Positions 9,224 through 20,640 of a stretch of DNA of 64,000 bases are shown here, in pieces (within the stretch, counting starts at the first letter, position 1; every line of letters begins with the position of its first letter). Origin of the DNA: Capsicum annuum. Its lineage: Eukaryota > Streptophyta > Magnoliopsida > Solanales > Solanaceae. The notes beneath the pieces are model-generated. The model did not search any database. It saw only the letters and a program-made list of their open reading frames with translations, and was not told the DNA's origin. The stretch lies in NCBI RefSeq assembly GCF_002878395.1, contig NC_061119.1, forward strand, positions 46,070,131 to 46,134,130, given 5' to 3'. The position numbers and the translations under genes were made by a program.

Positions 9224-10917
9224 GGGTCAAAATCATTTTCTCTCCCTAACTTTGTCTTCAAAATCAAACTCCCCCCTCAACTTTGAAGAATAATCATACT
9301 CCTCCTTTATCCTAATTGACTTTTTAAAATTCCTATTTTATCCTTTATCATCAATTTTTTTTTAACTTCTTTAAAATCATCATATTTTCATTTAAAAAAA
9401 AATCATATAACAAATTTTTCATAAAAACATAAACATTATCTTCTAGGAAAAAAAGTAAGAAATACTAATTAAGTATATAAGCTAATGATGATCTTTATAA
9501 AGTAAATAAGCATGATAAGAAAATTAGTTTTATTAATAATAACCAAAACTATAATAATTATTTTACAAGTGAAAATAATAAGTAATACTAATTTTATAAA
9601 CATATTTCAATGCAGAAAATACAAACAATAAATGAAAGCGATAAGCCTCTAGTACCACCCCGAGCTATGGTCAAAGTTATTACGACACACTCCAACTTCA
9701 CAGGGAACCAACTATCCCCTGAACTCAAATTTAGCATATTTTTGTCATTTTTTTGTGCTAATGTGGCACCTTTATTACATAAAATGGAGTCCACATCAAA
9801 GGTGTCACGCCATCTAAAAGGATTGACAAAAGGTATTACGTTAGCTAAAAATATTGACAAAAATTCGCTAAAATTTAGTTTAAGGGGTAATAGGACCCCC
9901 ATGAAGTTGACGTGTGTCGTAGCAAATTTGGTCATAGTTCGGGGGTACTAGATATTTTTCTCGAATAAAAATAAGGTCAAATTTTAAAGATTATATTTAT
10001 TTATATAAATTATAAAATATGTAATACTCTATTAATGACAATCACACTTATTTACTGATATAGACAATAGATAATATCATTTCTTATCACTTGATTCTCA
10101 TACTAAAAATAGATGTTTTAATTTATTCGCTCAATTTGTGAAATCAAGAGAATTGTATTATATTTTTTTCTACCCTTTAGTGTTAAATAACTATATAGAG
10201 TAACAGTATAGATAAATTTAAAGTTTCAAATTATCATTAATAAGGTTAATTTAGCAAAATATATCTCTAAGTAAGGATTTCTTAAGGATTGTGTTATATC
10301 AACAAAAAGTTAAGTAATATGAAATGAATGTAGTAAGAGAGTGATAAAATACGAAAATATACGCACATGCATGTACATACATATGTATATATACACACTT
10401 AGGGGTAGGTTGTTTGGAAACAAGTTATTCCGGAATTAGTTATCACAAAATAAGTTGTACTAACATGTGTGTGTGATAACTTATCTTATCACTGTGGTAT
10501 AAATTGTGCGATAAATAATTTTGAGACTACCTAATACATCTAATTAAATGCAGGATAAATAATCATGAACTTTATCTCTGAATTGCTATAATTATACCTC
10601 ACACCAAACGACTCTTTAATACATATAATACTAAAATAACGATCTTAAAAAATAACATTGAATTTTGTGATAAATTTATAAAAAAGCATTAATTTGCTTA
10701 TAAAGTTAATAAACTTAAATAAAATGCTACAAATATCCATGTTAAAAAAATATTCATTACATATAATACAAAAAAATATTACATAAATATAAGATTAAAA
10801 TTACAAGGACAAAATAGACATTGCATGAGATAAAGGGAGGAGTATAATTATTGTTCAATGTTGAGGGGGGAGTTTGATTTTTTAATCAAAGTTGGGGGGT
10901 GAAAATAATTTTCACCC
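9224..10917. mobile_element. Mutator-like non-autonomous element (1694 bp) with ~95-bp TIRs and 9-bp TSD
   Basis: The left end (9224-9317) reads GGGTCAAAATCATTTTC and then CCTAACTTTG...CAAACTCCCCCCTCAACTTTG...ATACTCCTCC. The right end (about 10827-10917) is its inverted complement with scattered mismatches. Flanks TTTTTAAAT (9215-9223) and TTTTCAAAT (10918-10926) are a 9-bp target duplication with one mismatch, the length made by Mutator transposases. There is no transposase ORF. The interior is AT-rich and holds a nested foldback element. Confidence 0.75.
9648..9952. mobile_element. 305-bp foldback MITE nested in the Mutator-like element
   Basis: The ends TCTAGTACC (9648) and GGTACTAGA (9952) begin an inverted repeat that runs through most of the element: CCGAGCTATGGTCAAAGTTATTACGACACAC on the left pairs with GTGTGTCGTAGCAAATTTGGTCATAGTTCGG on the right. 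Because of this symmetry both strands show a mirrored 113-codon ORF; these are artefacts of the palindrome, not genes. No clear target duplication is visible. Confidence 0.7.
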
Positions 10918-10957
10918 TTTTCAAATTGATTTGTAATATATTTAAGAAACAAAAAAA

Positions 10958-11205
10958 AAATACTCTTTTAATTCTAGTAATTATACCTTTTGTTTTCCTA
11001 TCTAACCATTGACTATTATTTCTTGAAATTTAACAAGACATTGTTAAAAAAAAGGAGTACTATGAATGTAATAAATTTATACCTTCACTTTTTAATGTGT
11101 CCTCTATAATATATAAATTTAAAATATAGATTCGGTGATATAACGTTTTGTCCAGACTCACATTTATTTAATTTATGTAGTTTCTTTGGCATTTAATTTC
11201 TAAAA
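10958..11205. other. AT-rich spacer, nothing recognised
   Basis: Short poly-A/T-rich DNA between the duplicated unit and the internal part of the next retrotransposon. No feature seen. Confidence 0.4.
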
Positions 11206-11671
11206 GCCATGCTTCTTAGATAGATCCCTCAGAACCTTGGTATTTCATGAGTTCCCAGACTTATTAGTTGACAAAACTTTTTGCTTGCCTCATTTTGGCT
11301 CACAATCATGTCTCTTTCATGCGCTGGCCTTTCTGTCTTGCTTTGTACAATTGAAGAAGTTGGTAGCCAGTTTTGAAATCTTTTTTCACTTGTTTTGACA
11401 TAGACTTAACTCAAAGATAAGAGAAAAATGACAATGATTTTATTTGAATAACTGACTCAAGAAAAATAAAAAATATAACTATAGAAAAGAAAGAAATGAT
11501 AATGAATGTCCCCATTGAAAAAGATGAAAGAAAAGTTTACCCAACTCTAATGATTATGACATACATATCGGATTAAACTGCCTGATCTTTCCATCCAAAA
11601 CTCTCACAAATTGTTGTTAATGACCTCGAAATTGAGTTTCTTCCTTAGATCGATTGCATTTAAGACCTTAT

Positions 11672-11943
11672 TCGGCTAGTGGCACCTTGAACGGTTTTTG
11701 CCAACGAGCCTCTATCATTTTTCTTTTCTCAGCTCACGATTGCCTTATGGTGTCTGTGAGGGTTTTTCACCAATGAGACTCTCTTATTTTCATTTGTCTT
11801 AACTCACAATCATCTTACAGTGCCCATGAGGGTTTTCACTGATAAGACTCTCTCATTTTTATCTCTCTCAACTTATCATCGTCTTATGGTACCCGTGAGG
11901 ATTTTCACTAATAAGACTCTCTCATTTTTATTTCTCTCTTGAT
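11672..11943. repeat. Tandem array, about four ~70-bp units
   Basis: Successive units carry variants of GTGAGGGTTTTTCACCAATGAGACTCTCTCATTTT followed by TCAACTCACAATCATCTTA. The array lies 3' of gag in element A, the same relative place where the second Tat-like element has its tandem arrays. Confidence 0.75.
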
Positions 11944-13256
11944 TCCTTATGCTGAGGAAGACAAGTAGTTCCCCAAATGCATCGTCATATCCCTTGCATG
12001 CTTATCCTTAACATCCTCAAAGATTGATCTGAAGGTCTTTCTTTGGTTGTAACTTGACTTTTGGATAGGGTTGGAAAGAAAGGATGGCATGGTTCCCAAA
12101 CAATACTAAAAGTGGGGTAGGACTTACAAATTTTGGAATCGACTCAAACAATGAGGATTAACTCATACCCTAATTTTGTTTTACTGGGAAATTCTAAATT
12201 TTTTATTTGGTTGGACCGAGCCCTAAGTAGAGCAGCCTATGTATCTCACCCTCGAAAGAGAAGAATCAGGTCACGTGTAGTTCTGGAAGCTTGTTCTTTT
12301 GCTTGATTCTGATTTTTTTCTTTTGTTGACTCTTTTTCTCTTTGGGACTTTTCTGACTTTATTTTTCTCGACGCTCTTCTTTTTCTCTTTTTTTTTTCGA
12401 AACTTTTCTGACTCTACTGTTTTGCTCGACACCTTTTCTTTTGAGCTTCGTTGACTCTATATTGATTCCAAAAGAGGTGTATGAAAGAAAATAAAATTAA
12501 GGCTCAAATGGGATAAACAAAGGATGACACAATGTTTGGATAACAGAATGAAATACCTTCGTCATATCAATCTTTGAAAATGCAAGTACATAACATGCAA
12601 TTTGAAAGTTGGAGATGAAGATCATGTGCGATATCTTTTACAATATTAACTTTAACTGAGACTGTGCGTCACTACTTCTTCGGCAAACTTCATCTTTGTT
12701 GTACATTCCTCATGCTTTCGTGGAGCTAATTTTTATATTCCTTTTGATATAGGATCACACATCCACTATTTGACCTAATTGAGACATGTCTTTCAAATGT
12801 TGACCAAGTTATTCTCACGATTCTCAAAATAATTGCCTTAATTTTTAAAGAAGGCTTCAACTTGATCACCAAATGCCTCATCACTCTATCTATTTTATCA
12901 GACGCTCTTTTTTTCTAACTTTAGCCCTCTGATTCAATGCTCATGCTTAAACTAGATTTTAAGATCTGATTGAAAATTTTACTAGCATGTCATATCACTA
13001 GAGTCAACACAAAATGTACTATATAAAGAAAACAAACAAACAACACATATTTAAAATACAAAGAAAAATGGGACACTTCATTTAGTTGAAACAAAAGATA
13101 GAAGGGTTTGGACATAAACGACAAAAGGAAAAAACAAGATAGATCCCAAACTACAACCCAAAAATAATTCGGATAACAGAAAATAAAATAAAACAAACTA
13201 CCAGACCTCTTCCTAGTAGGGAGAGAGGTGATTTCTCAATTGTTCAGCCTGACATA

Positions 13257-14558
13257 TTAGCCACTGATTTGCATATCAGCATGACTAGAGCTTCCACCAC
13301 TGTCAGACATATTTTCTTCAACAAATAAGTTATGGATCCCCATGCTTAACTGATTGCCTCCCACATATTGTGCAGTACCACGTGCTGGTGAAGAACTTTG
13401 GCCTCGAATGAAACTTGAATTTAGAGGTTCCTTGGTATATTTATGGTGGTCGAGGATGATGTTGAGGGACAGGTGCATGCCATTGTGGATAATAAGACGA
13501 TTGGGTACACAATTGTGCATTGTTCAAAGGACATTGAGGAAGTAGAATGGAACTCCTTGGATTTTGAAAAGAGGAACCTTGTTGCAGATAAATAAGTGGA
13601 TTTGATTTGTAAGCTTGGGATTGAGGCTGACAGTATTGGTGAGTTGGACCTCTCAAACTCTGCTTTGGCCCAGGCACGACAACAGATGCATTTTCCTTTT
13701 TCTTTCCTTCAGTTTCCCTTGAATGATTACAGTATCGTCCCAAATGTTTCACAGAATCCTTCTGTCCACCAAGCTCATCAAATTTTGATGTCTCAAAGCT
13801 TGGAGGAAAGTTAACACTTGAAAACATGCCCCAGTTTTTATATGAAACATCTTCATAGCCCACAAGTCCCAAGGAATTTTTCATATCATTTTCTAGACTT
13901 TTAACTTTCCCAACCATTTTCTCTGGGTCTTCTAGCATGCTAGGCTTCTTAGTAAGAAATTTGGGCGGCCACTTAACTTAACTGTAGGCTCAAGAGTATA
14001 ACAATGATCATCACGAGTATTGAACGTGGATTCACTAGTGGACTGGGAAAGCACAATCGTTGGATTAATAGCCAAAGTAGAAGCATTAGTAGAAGGTTAA
14101 GCAACAAAAGCACAAACGGTATGTGGTGATGTGAATATGGTAGACTTATACTGAGGTGCTAAAGAAAGAGTGGTGGAAGTATTGAGATGCATTTGACGTG
14201 GAATAGATTCTGAGGCATGCTCTGGTACATCAACCATAGTAGGAAACTGACTTTGCTATTTTGGTGGAAGACTTAAGGTATTTGCAGGGTCAAAAATGGG
14301 GAACTAAGGTGGAGGAAGCCCACTGGCCCAAGCTCGGTACATTTCCATCATTTGTTGTCTCAGTCTCAAATTCTTTTCCTTTAAACTCTCAATTTTCTGA
14401 CTCTTTGTTTCATCCATGGTGCCACTCTCTATATCCTTGTTGGACACAACTAAACCTTTCTTCGATTCGATGTGATATGGAGGACTAGCCAGGAAGCCAC
14501 AAACCAACCACCTCAAACTAACTGAACAAGAGATAGCAAATGAGTTAGAGTTCAACAC
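13257..14558 (-). pseudogene. Gag remnant of element A
   Basis: Two minus-strand pieces remain. The upstream one (about 14558-14304) ends in a coiled-coil segment, LKEKNLRLRQQMMEMYRAW, followed by SGLPPP, the N-terminal style of Tat-lineage gag. The downstream one (13938-13257) has LPPSFE-like FPPSFETSKFDELGGQKDS followed by KHLGRYCNH, the start of the capsid domain, then a Gln/Pro/Ser-rich region. About 370 bases between them contain stops, and the capsid core and zinc knuckle are missing, so it is truncated as well as broken. Assignment rests on motif style. Confidence 0.6.
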
Positions 14559-16155
14559 TTTCTCAAAATCTCTTTTTTTTAAAAGATCACCGAACCCAAG
14601 AAGGGCGCCTATTATCTCACTCCTAAAAGAGGAGAATCAGGTGTGCGTAGTTCGTGAAGTCTTGCCAAAATGGCCAATTAAACTCTTTTTCTTTTTCTTT
14701 TTCTTGGAACTTTAAGAAGAAAAGAAAATAATAAATTATCAAAAGAATTGACGAAAATCTTTTTTTGCATGTTTCAGATTTAAATTCCCTATACAAAATG
14801 AAACCTATGACAACCAAAGAAAAATCTCTTTTTGAATCTTCAATTCTAAATTTCATATGAAAATGAAACTTGGAACTATTAAAGGAAAATCTTTTTGTGG
14901 TTTTCTTTTCGAAGATGTATATGACACACCTACTCTAAATGAAGAGTGAAGAAAATCTTTTTGAATTTTTTTTTCATATTCCTATACAAAATAAAACCTA
15001 TGATTACCAAAGAAAATCTTTTTGGGTTTTCAATTTCGAATTTCATATGAAAATGAAAATTGAAACTATTAAAGAAAAATCTTTTTGCAGTTTTCTTTTA
15101 AATAAATATATGACACCTACTATAATAAAGAGTGAAGAATTTTTTTTTTTGGATTTTTCAAATAAGCTTCCCGAACCAATAATAGGCTGCCTACGTATCT
15201 CACTCTCGAGAGAGGAGAATCAGGGGTGCGTAGTTCGTTCAGATAAGACAATTAAGGATTAAATGACAAACTAAACCCTGAATTGAGAGACACAACTAAA
15301 GACAGATGAATAAAATCTTTTTGGATTTTTAATTAGAAACTAACACCAACAACTATGAAAGAAAAAAAAAAACCTTTTGATATTTTCGTTATATTAAAAT
15401 GTACAAAGCTCCTATTCAAAGGAAAAAATATTTTTGGAGTTTTCGAATTGTGAATACTTACTAAAGAAATAAAACAAATTTTAAAATTTTTTATTTTTTG
15501 GGAAATACTTTTTTTTGAATTTTTGAATTGTGATAAACAAAAGCCATAAAGAACCCTAAAAACTACCAAATCTTTTTTTTTTCACTTTATTTTTCTTCCT
15601 TTTTTCAACAATTTTTTTCCTACACACATTGCTTCTAACTCATGCTTTTGCCCAAATCAGTCTGTCAAATGATCTTGTTACCCTCAAAGATGCAACATTT
15701 AGCACGTAGGGATGCTTTAGAGGTGAGTTTCCTACAAAGGACCAAGTAGGCCCCGCTAGGTCTTCAATATGATGTACATAAGCATGACCTAAAGGCTGAC
15801 CTACGTTGGGGTTCACTAACAAGGCTGTTTGGGGGAGCGTATGGTCGATAGTGGTTGTTTTGCTTATCACCTACTCCATAACACTGACGGCTCCCCCCTA
15901 AAATAAGGGTGACTCAACTAGAGGTCGTGTACAACACGTGTACTACAGACTTATTGCAGAAAGAATGACTCAGGTTATGCACATGATGCCAGATATAAAA
16001 CGGTAACACATAAGATAAAAACTGTAAACAAAGAGCACGTAGGCACTCAACAGTGATAATACAATAACACAAAACCACACAAAAAAAATATCTATACACC
16101 TATAGTTCCAAACTAAACCGATACAACTCCAAAATAAGCTCGAATTCTGAAAAAT
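14559..16155. other. Element A leader between PBS and gag, with internal repeats
   Basis: This is non-coding, with several diverged copies of a segment around AAAGAAAATCTTTTTGGGTTTTC...TTTCATATGAAAATGAAA (about 14755-15110 and 15310-15500). Two copies of the GCCTACGTATCTC...GTAGTTCG motif lie at 14606-14653 and 15188-15237. A long 5' leader is usual in Ogre/Tat elements. Confidence 0.5.
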
Positions 16156-16172
16156 CCCCAGTAGAGTCGCCA
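16156..16172 (-). other. Primer binding site of element A
   Basis: On the minus strand TGGCGACTCTACTGGGG lies four bases inside the LTR. It differs by one base from the PBS of the second element (54639-54655). From memory, TGGCGACTC-type PBSs match tRNA-Arg in Ogre elements; I could not check this. Confidence 0.7.
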
Positions 16173-16176
16173 GAGA

Positions 16177-18074
16177 TGTCACACCTTTTTTTAACTCCAA
16201 AAAGATTCGTTTTAAGTTCGAAAAGGTTTTTCTTATTAAGTGACAAAAGAAAATGATTTGTTTCGAAGAAGGATTGTTTTTACATTTGAAATCAGAGTCG
16301 CCACTTAGCATAGATCGGGTGTGCCAAGTCACCTTTGGAAATCCTTTTCTCAAAACAGTTTGACTCTGAATACTGATCCGTGAACAGAGATTTCGGCTAA
16401 GGAATTCTGTTGACTGAGGGGAAGGTGTTAGGAACCCTTCGATCCTATAGTTCGACCACGGTCTCTTGGTGAGGCGTTTCGGCTAGTTTGGCATTACAAA
16501 TGTATAAACCACACAAAACACATGAAACAATCAATCGAACACACAAAATAAAACAAATCCAGAAGTGTAGCGTCCAGTTTGAATTATATAGTTCCAAAAT
16601 AAAAATGCAGAAATATAAATCCTATTCTATTCTAAACTAAACTCCACCCGATGTTTCGGGCCTTGATCGTGCGCCATCTTTCGGTACAACTTTCTTGGGG
16701 CATTCTTCGGATAAGGCAATACAAATACCTTGGGGCATTCCCCGGTCAAATGAGTAAAATTGAGTCAAAGGTGATAAAACAAAGCCATTCAACAGATATT
16801 TCAAACATTCCATAATCCACAAGTTCTCAATTTGCCTACCCGAGCCTACTGTTGCCTACCCCGTTTGACCTATCATGATACTATCACAAAATTGATAATT
16901 AGATGCAAAATTAACAATAACAATGAATCAAAGCAACTAATTTATCCATCTTTTATCAAATTTCGATCCCCCGATCCATCAACCAAATTATCACATGCTT
17001 CGATTATCAATTCAAGTGTTCAAAGTTCGAAACCAACGTTAACCAACACACAACAAAGATTCAAATATACCAAACAACAAATCATTCATATTCATAACAT
17101 CAATGCATCACGTGAGGGTAAAATAGGAGAAGAATAAAGTTGAAGAATTGGACCTCAAATGACAACTTTATTTTGATCAAATTGGGTTACTTGATTAGAG
17201 CGCCACCGAACCTTAAACCGGACCCAAACTCACGAAACTTGGTCCCGAACTCGGTTTAATAGCCAAATCAGGCCCAAAATATTAAAATATCAAGAATTCA
17301 TAACAGATTTCGCCAGAACCAAATCCAAAAGATCGATTGACTTATTTTGTTGCGGGATTTGGACTGCTACGGGTCAACCGGATCTTCAGCGACCCCCAAT
17401 AGTGATAGAAAGATGACGGGATGATGGTTGGGTTTACTTTTCGTATCGTCGGAGCTCCGGCGAGCCCTAACAATGAATGAAACGGAGAAGAAAGGACGGT
17501 AGCAAAATTTTTTCGATGAGAACTTGTCGAAAAAAGTCCTCTCCCGCGAATCTCTCTCACTCTTTTGCAGCTCTCTCCCTCTCTCTATTTTCAATTCCGA
17601 TCTCTCTCTCTCTAATTACTGTGCGTGAGTGTGTGTGGAATTATTATTATGAGTGGGATGGTCTATGATTGTAATGGTGTTGCTGTGAGTGTGTGAAGAG
17701 AAGAGGAGAAGAGATGAAGCTGGTTAATTCTCCATTTTGTTCTTTCCCTGCTAATGGTCAGTGTGCGTGAATATTATGTGTGTGTATATATGCTGTGAGG
17801 TGTGCTGAGGGTTTTCTGGTGAGAATGAGAATTGTGTGGTAGTGGGGTAGGGTAGGTGGGGTAGTAAGGTGGGGGTAGGGGTAGGGTGTGATGTGATTTA
17901 TTTTGATTGGGTAGTTTGTTAGGTTAAGAGAATATTAGGGATTTGATTTGTTAGGAGTTGTTATTTTTTGTATTTTTGTGGGGTATAATCACATGTATGA
18001 GGGTGTATAATAACAAAAGGTAAAAAAAAAATGGATAAATTGGGTTTGGGGAGGGATAAAATTAGGTGTCTACA
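16177..18074 (-). repeat. LTR of element A (1898 bp)
   Basis: On the plus strand it begins TGTCACACC and ends AGGTGTCTACA, i.e. TG...CA ends. It starts four bases after the PBS. It holds GGGAAGGTGTTAGGAACCC near 16420-16438, a PBS-like AGTCGCCACTTA at 16296-16307, a CT-rich tract near 17560-17612 and G-rich GGGGTAGGGTAGGTGGGG near 17840-17890. No partner LTR was found in the window. Confidence 0.75.
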
Positions 18075-18311
18075 ATTATCATTGTATTATTCTGTTGCAA
18101 TTTATAGATGATAGATGAATGTCAGTAACTTTTAAAAATATTTTTGATAAAGATTAGGTTTAATAAATAAATTTCCTATCTTTACATACTCAAAAGATAT
18201 TAAATTTAATTATTATATTCGTTTTTATTATTTAAACAAGCATCCTATTTAATGTAATATTTGAACTCATTAAAGTGAGGTACACGTGCAAAGCGCGTAT
18301 ACCTAAACTAG
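18075..18311 (+). mobile_element. Helitron 3' terminus (older copy)
   Basis: GGTACACGTGC (18279-18289), loop AAA, GCGCGTATACC (18293-18303) form an 11-bp stem with one mismatch and one G-T pair. CTAG follows at 18308-18311, then T. A short hairpin a few bases before CTRR, with a 3' T, is the Helitron 3' signature. Its 5' end was not located; element A may have inserted into it, since the LTR ends only 204 bases upstream. Confidence 0.7.
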
Positions 18312-19623
18312 TATTTAATTTAAATAAGAGTGTCAAATGAATGGATTTCTTTAATTTTTTAAATATTAGAACATAAATGAGAAAAAATAGAAAAAATTAA
18401 AAAAAAGACAAAAATAATAATTTTATCTTTTGACTAAAGAGAGATATCACATCTTTTTTTCTAATTTTATTATTATATATAAATTTTATTATAATAGATA
18501 GATTTAAAATCGTAAAATAACTGATAGAGTTAATATGTTAAAATGTCTTTTTTTTTTTTCTAGAGTGATGAACGTGGACTATTATATACTTATTAATAGA
18601 GTGTTTGAATTTTTTTTGAAAAATATTTTAAAGAAAATATAAAAGAAAAAGGTCAAAAAATTACTGAAAAAGATAAATAGCAGAATGACCTAAAAGAGGT
18701 GCCACATAAATTATTCAATGTGGTGTCGTCCACAATCATTCCAATTATTTTCTTTGTCAGCTCTTCAAAGTTATTAATAGAAAGCATGACGATAATCAAA
18801 TTTAAAGAGAATTGTACTATTATAGAGATGTAGAGTACTAAAATGTAACTGTCACTAATAATTCTCTCTGAAAAATAATTTAACGATAATTAAGTTGTCA
18901 TCGTTAACTAATTTTTGGTGTAGTGAATGATTCAATGCCTAACTATCATTGCATTAAGGCACCTCGCAGGTGCTTTCTACATGTTCAAAGAATAATGTTC
19001 ATTTATCTATGCATCGCAACACCGGATAATAATATGAACCACGCAACTCACATAAAAATAAAAGTGATCACTAACAAAAATAGGGAAAAAAATATAAGTG
19101 ATTGACGAAATTATAAATACAGAACAATTTTATCAATTCGGATTAGTATAGAGGTTTGAAATTGAACATGTAAAAAAAGAGAATGTCCAGATTCATTTTG
19201 TGCATCCACACTCCATATCTTGGTGCTGGGTGAGAAAACCAACATATTTCTAAGTGAATATGTAATCAAATCACTAAAGTAAGACAAATTAAGATGTTAA
19301 TAGTATAAAGTTTGTTTAATTAATATCGAAGTATTGATACTTTTGAATCGATACTTTTATTCGTTCAAATTAATAGATATCAAAAAATTAAATTAAAATA
19401 TATCAACCGTACCTAATAAATATTGAATTGCTTCTTTAACTTCATCTCTCTCAATCTTTTCATTTATGTGTTATCCATGTTGCAATATTTAATAGAATAA
19501 ATAACCTAAAATACAATATATAAGAAAATCTAAATTGATCAGAAACAACTGCTTCTTGTGACAATATCATGCATGCTTCTAAACAAATTAAAGTAAGCAT
19601 ATGTAGAATGTAGATCTATATTA
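18312..19623. other. AT-rich interval with one possible CACTA-transposon end
   Basis: No gene was seen. On the minus strand the sequence from 18925 reads CACTACACCAAAAATTAG, the form of a CACTA (En/Spm) terminal repeat, with subterminal AT-rich repeats to its left. No partner end was found. Confidence 0.35.
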
Positions 19624-19740
19624 TCTCTCTCTATATATTAAATAGCAAGAAAGTTTTGCCTATAAAGTTGCCAAGTGTCATCCTATGATTGAGCCATTTA
19701 TTAGGTTTTGGACAAAACAGTTAAACTTTGGTAAAGTTAG
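19624..19740 (+). repeat. H1 Helitron 5' terminal region
   Basis: TCTATATATTAAATAGCAAGAAAGTTTTG...TTGCCAAGTG...GGACAAA...TTAGGTAAAGTTAGTTA-like sequence. The same order of blocks recurs at 62180-62300 (second Helitron), which defines a common 5' terminus for the two elements. Confidence 0.65.
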
Positions 19741-19757
19741 TTAATGATTTTCAAATT

Positions 19758-19763
<6 letters not shown>

Positions 19764-19796
<33 letters not shown>

Positions 19797-20640
19797 CATA
19801 TCCTATTTTTGAGCAACTCTTTAGGAAAAAAAAATTTCCTTTAAACATGAAAGATGCATTTGAATTACTAAAAATTACACAAATACACAACTTATGTTTT
19901 CACTATTACAAAAAATCCCAACTCCTTTAACATATTACAAAAATTCTAACATATACATAGAATGCTATGTATATGTCGGCTATGTTATGTATTTGAGGGA
20001 AAAGTAATTAAAAAAGTGGGAGAGAGTGTAATTACTTTCAAAAGGGTTGATATTTATGTTATTTATACTTTGAATTATCCAATATGTATTGAACAGATCA
20101 ATTCATTGAATAAACAATGTTTTAACATAACTTTGAATTACACAATAAAGTATTCAACAAAATTTATTTGAAATATAATTTTAACATTTATTTTAGGTTA
20201 TTTTAAAATATCAATAAAATTTATGATAAATGAAAAAACTTTTTCATTTATGTTAAACCTATTTTATTTAAATTGGTGACTTTGAAATTTTATCATGTTA
20301 AATAATTAATTTAATATCTTTTGATTTTTATTATATCAATGATACACTATAAAGACTAATTTGTTTTAGTTTTCCTATCTCATCTTAATGTACAAATAAC
20401 TAGCTAATATCTTTATATATTCATTTTTCTTCTCAAAAGAAAACCAAAATAAAAAGAATAAAGTAAGAGAAAAAAGAAAAAACCTTACAAAAAGAGACAA
20501 TAACACACCCATGTCCCACGTCTCTCCATTCTATTTCCTATTTTACTCAACATGTTTCACCCTATCACACACGGTTTCAACTTACACTATCACAAAACCT
20601 GTACACATATAAATTACTCTGCACACAGAATATACGAGGC
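19764..20640 (+). promoter_or_regulatory. H1 5' region: (TA)n tract and possible promoter
   Basis: A (TA)n microsatellite spans 19764-19792. Further on, CCCACGTCTCTCC and a TATA-like ACATATAAATT (20605-20615) precede an A/G-rich leader-like stretch ending AGAGAGAAAATTTCATATTCTGG. Helitron H2 has a comparable TATA (63109-63114) about 930 bases after its own 5' end, 980 here. No gene follows closely, so function is speculative. Confidence 0.3.

Larger units (their letters stand above)
8854..10957. repeat. 203-bp tandem duplication, second copy split by a transposon
   Basis: Unit 1 (8854-9056) starts ATGGTTGAGGTTTGAGATGG. Unit 2 starts at 9057 with nearly the same sequence and runs to 9223, then resumes at 10918 (TTTTCAAATTGATTTGTAATATATTTAAG) after a 1.7-kb insertion. 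Unit 1 keeps the uninterrupted site (CATTTTTAAAAATTGATCTG), so it serves as a built-in empty site for the insertion in unit 2. Confidence 0.75.
11206..18074 (-). mobile_element. Truncated Tat/Ogre-like Gypsy retrotransposon (element A), one LTR
   Basis: Read on the minus strand: 5' LTR (18074 to 16177), PBS, a decayed gag, then a non-coding tail with tandem repeats ending around 11.2 kb. No second LTR, PPT, protease, RT or integrase was seen. PBS sequence, gag style, the GAAGGTGTTAGG block in the LTR and the GCCTACGTATCTC motif are shared with the gag-only element at 43-58.6 kb, so both belong to the same broad group. The left limit is approximate. Confidence 0.7.

Noticed and set aside
9594..9951. 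Two 113-codon ORFs on opposite strands
   Set aside because: They are mirror images produced by the foldback element's palindrome.
13354..13814. Plus-strand ORFs opposite gag A
   Set aside because: They are shadows of the minus-strand gag remnant.
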